The position numbers and the translations under genes were made by a program. Below, one piece after another: positions 61,904-64,000 of a stretch of 64,000 nt of DNA. Source of the stretch: Paracoccaceae bacterium (GTDB taxonomy: Bacteria > Pseudomonadota > Alphaproteobacteria > Rhodobacterales > Rhodobacteraceae); the NCBI GenBank assembly GCA_022448245.1, contig JAKVCO010000010.1:1-64000 (forward strand), written 5' to 3'. Under the pieces are notes generated by a model, which did no database searches, was not told the origin of the DNA, and worked only from the letters and a program-made list of their open reading frames with translations. Within the stretch, counting starts at the first letter, position 1. The number at the start of each line of letters is the position of its first letter.

Positions 61904-62307
61904 GCGCCGCGACGGTCCTGTGCAGCCCATTCGTTGCGCGCCCCGAGCGTCAGGAAAAGCCGGTTCGTGCCGAACCATAGCACCGCGCAAAAGAGGATCG
62001 CTGTGAGGCCCCATGTTGCTGGCAAACCGCGCGGTCCGAAGAATAGAGGCACCATGACGACGGTCAGCATCACCAAAGCGATCCCTGTCATCACGAGCGC
62101 GTCCGTCCATGGGGAGGGTACCGGGTCACGGGTGGTCTTGGCATAGCGCGAGCCTTCGATCATTGCCGCCGCTAGGGCGGGCAGGAAAACCGCTAAAGCA
62201 GGCGACATGTCAAACCCGAGGAGCGAGCGCGTACCTATCACGATCGCCAACAGCACAAAGGTGAAGCCCGCGAAGCACAGGCCATAGCGCCAGGGGGAAA
62301 TGCTCAC
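61900..62307 (-). CDS. Four-helix membrane protein (ABZJ_00895-like)
   Basis: A 135-aa integral membrane protein with four TM helices, spaced as in the ABZJ_00895 family: [21 protein letters not shown], then [21 protein letters not shown], then the hydrophobic [21 protein letters not shown] and a last helix. The family is uncharacterised. It overlaps pdxJ (ATGA, 62304-62307) and the following hydrolase gene, so it is translationally coupled in the operon. Confidence 0.75.
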   Translation of the reverse strand: MSISPWRYGLCFAGFTFVLLAIVIGTRSLLGFDMSPALAVFLPALAAAMIEGSRYAKTTRDPVPSPWTDALVMTGIALVMLTVVMVPLFFGPRGLPATWGLTAILFCAVLWFGTNRLFLTLGARNEWAAQDRRGA

Positions 62308-63068
62308 GCGACGTCTTCCTTCTGGGCACAGGCCTCATCCATGAGACGGCGCATCTCGTGGATCGCCGGCGTGAGCCCGCGGAAGATGGATTCACCGATG
62401 AGGAAGTGACCGATGTTGAGCTCCCGCACCTCAGGCAGCGCCGCGATGGGGCTCACGCTGTCATAGGTGAGGCCATGCCCAGCGTGGACCTCGAGGCCCA
62501 GCGAATGGGCGAAGGCCGCCATCTCGGTCAAGGCCGCCAGTTCGCGATCGCGGGTGACGAGGTCGCGCTCAGCGATGGCGTCGCAATAGGCGCCGGTATG
62601 AAGCTCGATCACCTCAGCACCGATCCGGTGCGCGGCTTCGATCTGGCGACGATCTGCGGCGATAAAGATCGACACACGGCAGCCCACATCGCGCAGCGGG
62701 GCAAGGAAATGCGCCAGGCGGTTTTCCTCACGCGCGACTTCGAGGCCACCCTCGGTCGTCCTCTCCTCGCGCTTTTCGGGCACGATGCATACGGCATGGG
62801 GTTTGTGGCGCAGCGCGATCTTCTGCATCTCTTCGGTGGCGGCCATCTCGAAGTTGAGCGGCACCGAAAGCACCTCCATCAGCCCTTCAATGTCGGCGTC
62901 AGAGATGTGGCGGCGGTCTTCGCGCAGGTGCGCTGTGATGCCGTCGGCGCCCGCCTCTTCGGCCATCTTCGCGGCACGCAAAGGATCCGGATACGCGCCG
63001 CCGCGTGCATTCCGCACGGTGGCCACGTGGTCAATGTTCACGCCGAGGCGTTGGTGAGGCAGTCCCAT
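62304..63068 (-). CDS. pdxJ: Pyridoxine 5'-phosphate synthase
   Basis: A 254-aa TIM-barrel enzyme joining 3-amino-2-oxopropyl phosphate and deoxyxylulose 5-phosphate to give PNP in vitamin B6 synthesis. It shows [22 protein letters not shown] (active-site His/Arg), [37 protein letters not shown], and [11 protein letters not shown] near the C-terminus. It begins right after the DUF2062 gene stop (TAAATG) and is co-transcribed with the downstream block. Confidence 0.97.
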   Translation of the reverse strand: MGLPHQRLGVNIDHVATVRNARGGAYPDPLRAAKMAEEAGADGITAHLREDRRHISDADIEGLMEVLSVPLNFEMAATEEMQKIALRHKPHAVCIVPEKREERTTEGGLEVAREENRLAHFLAPLRDVGCRVSIFIAADRRQIEAAHRIGAEVIELHTGAYCDAIAERDLVTRDRELAALTEMAAFAHSLGLEVHAGHGLTYDSVSPIAALPEVRELNIGHFLIGESIFRGLTPAIHEMRRLMDEACAQKEDVA

Positions 63069-63737
63069 TTACGAGCCCTCCTGATCATTGAGTTTCTTCT
63101 GAATCGAACTCATCTTCGCCCGCTCGCGGATCTCGGCCAGCTTCTGCTTTACGCGGCCTTTGCGGCGGTTCTGGTAGGCGCGAATCACGGGCACCGAGAG
63201 GTAGTACATAATCGACGCGCAGATAATCCCGGGGATGATGCCGCCGATCAGATACGGGAAGAAAACATCGTCCCAGAACCGGGCAAGGCCTGACCAACGC
63301 GCTAGATCATCGGTGAAGACCGCTTTGAAGTTGTGCCACAGGTCCGCGGCAGCATTCGCAAAGCCACGTGAGACAGATCGCTCCGCGTCGCTCTTGGGCG
63401 CATCGCCAAGCAGGAAATAGCCCGACTGCAGGGCCACGACACCGATGGGCACATACGTCAGCGGGTTGCCGAAGAACGTCGCCAGCAGGGAGGCGATGAT
63501 GTTCCCGCGCATCAGGAATGCCAAGCCACCGGCAATGATGAAGTGCAGGCCATAGAACGGCGTGAAGGCCGCAAAGACGCCCGCCCAAATCCCGCGCGCA
63601 ATATACTCAGGAGAGCCCGGCAAACGTCCGACCCGTAACTTCACATAAGAAAACGCACGCACCCAGCCGCCTCGGGGAAGGATTAATTCCTTCAACCCGC
63701 GCCAAAAGCCCAGTTTCTCACGTCTCTTGAAGACCAA
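63069..63737 (-). CDS. DUF2062 membrane protein
   Basis: A 222-aa protein. A basic N-terminus is followed by the DUF2062 core: SPEYIARGIWAGVFAAFTPFYGLHFIIAGGLAFLMRGN, then ASLLATFFGNPLTYVPIGVVAL, a further TM (YLIGGIIPGIICASIMYYL) and a highly basic C-terminal tail (RRKGRVKQK). The family is found in this operon in Rhodobacterales, next to rel and pdxJ; the function is unknown. It starts 18 nt after the rel stop. Confidence 0.88.
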   Translation of the reverse strand: MVFKRREKLGFWRGLKELILPRGGWVRAFSYVKLRVGRLPGSPEYIARGIWAGVFAAFTPFYGLHFIIAGGLAFLMRGNIIASLLATFFGNPLTYVPIGVVALQSGYFLLGDAPKSDAERSVSRGFANAAADLWHNFKAVFTDDLARWSGLARFWDDVFFPYLIGGIIPGIICASIMYYLSVPVIRAYQNRRKGRVKQKLAEIRERAKMSSIQKKLNDQEGS

Positions 63738-63755
63738 GACGGCCCCCTCGTTAGC

Positions 63756-64000
63756 TCACGACGCTTGTGCCTTATCGGCCCCGAAGGTCAAGCGTTCCGG
63801 ATTACGATAGCGCGCAACTTCGGCGACATTTGGGTCTGCCGCCACTGCCGTTAGCACCGCATGCATATGCTCTACATCACGTAGGTCGATATCTATCACG
63901 AGGCGATAAAAATCCGGTTTCTTATCGAGAAAACTAAGGTCCGAGATATTCGCATCCTGTTCGCCGATCAGCGTACAGATACGCCCGAGCACCCCTGCGT
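63756..64000 (-). CDS. (p)ppGpp synthetase/hydrolase Rel (SpoT), C-terminal end, cut by window edge
   Basis: The last 81 or so residues of a Rel/SpoT-type bifunctional enzyme: the ACT domain AGVLGRICTLIGEQDANIS, the RLVIDIDLRDVEHMHAVLTAV strand-helix, then NVAEVARYRNPE. The 5' part (hydrolase, synthetase, TGS domains) is outside the window, so whether both catalytic sites are intact cannot be judged. It leads the operon containing DUF2062 and pdxJ. Confidence 0.85.
   Translation of the reverse strand, partial: AGVLGRICTLIGEQDANISDLSFLDKKPDFYRLVIDIDLRDVEHMHAVLTAVAADPNVAEVARYRNPERLTFGADKAQAS

Noticed and set aside
61904-62110. Extension of the hydrolase gene to 62110
   Set aside because: The extra 69 residues are Arg/Asp-rich without a ribosome site and overlap the four-helix protein; GTG 61903 starts the signal-anchor.

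Overview
The window is chromosomal DNA of an alphaproteobacterium, almost certainly a Rhodobacterales (Roseobacter-group) member. The case rests on the 16S rRNA 5' portion at the left edge (minus strand), the pckA / chvI / chvG / hprK / rapZ / EIIA / HPr block, the rel - DUF2062 - pdxJ - acpS - lepB - rnc - era - recO block, a methylsuccinyl-CoA dehydrogenase-like enzyme (ethylmalonyl-CoA pathway), and high GC with the usual alphaproteobacterial codon habits. There is no phage, insertion sequence, integrase, CRISPR array or toxin-antitoxin module. It reads as core chromosome with patches of accessory and decaying genes.

Layout. 1-1830: 16S 5' end, structured rRNA leader, probable rrn promoter with an A-tract upstream element, and a dense cluster of eight GANTC sites with DnaA-box-like 9-mers. 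1832-4477: periplasmic methionine-sulfoxide repair (msrP, msrQ) with a frameshifted secreted-protein gene between them. 4782-11609: FAS1 protein, HpaI-type aldolase, SDR, ClpB behind a heat-shock-type promoter, two small unknowns, pyrF and an internally shortened bile-acid-symporter-like gene. 11606-14305: NfeD/SPFH pair and a glycine/D-amino-acid dehydrogenase under a tandem glycine riboswitch. 14389-17415: Nudix, zinc-ribbon DinB, GNAT, N-formylglutamate amidohydrolase. 17472-19481: tRNA-Val(GAC), rpmJ (41 codons), and a degenerate caspase-like protein with two peptidoglycan-binding domains. 19537-32968: a branched-chain-type ABC transporter (livG, livH, a 56-aa membrane protein, livM, livK, livF) with an acyl-CoA synthetase upstream and a PaaK-like ligase downstream. 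Interspersed are a patatin-like lipoprotein, two tandem TupA-like ATP-grasp genes and a duplicated-domain protein of unknown function. 33270-37056: DUF2087 and STAS-like proteins and a stand-alone formate dehydrogenase alpha subunit. 37334-43374: histidine phosphatase, GST, saccharopine dehydrogenase, etfBA, DUF6473, 3-hydroxybutyryl-CoA dehydrogenase. 43385-50723: acyltransferase, the PTS/RapZ/HprK/ChvGI regulatory block and pckA. 50816-55321: broken SRPBCC gene with its ArsR regulator, TauE/SafE, Mcd-like dehydrogenase, Hint and META proteins. 55307-64000: the long minus-strand core operon from rel (cut by the right edge) to recO.

Functional links. EtfBA would accept electrons from the Mcd-like dehydrogenase, and hbd and pckA sit in the same C2/C4-carbon metabolism. 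ChvG/ChvI with HprK-HPr-EIIA-RapZ is a carbon/envelope signalling block next to pckA. The ABC transporter flanked by two acyl-CoA-forming ligases suggests uptake and CoA activation of an organic acid. A TetR-type palindrome lies ahead of it, but the regulator gene is not in the window.

Two themes stand out. First, gene decay: a secreted protein with two frameshifts, an SRPBCC gene with an amber codon and a frameshift, a GNAT gene with an ochre codon, and a BASS gene with an internal deletion. The three frameshifts would each be repaired by one G, so sequencing error must be excluded for those. Second, a dispersed repeat of about 100-115 bp: 19-bp inverted arms plus a GC-rich hairpin, two full copies, one half copy and one doubtful copy.
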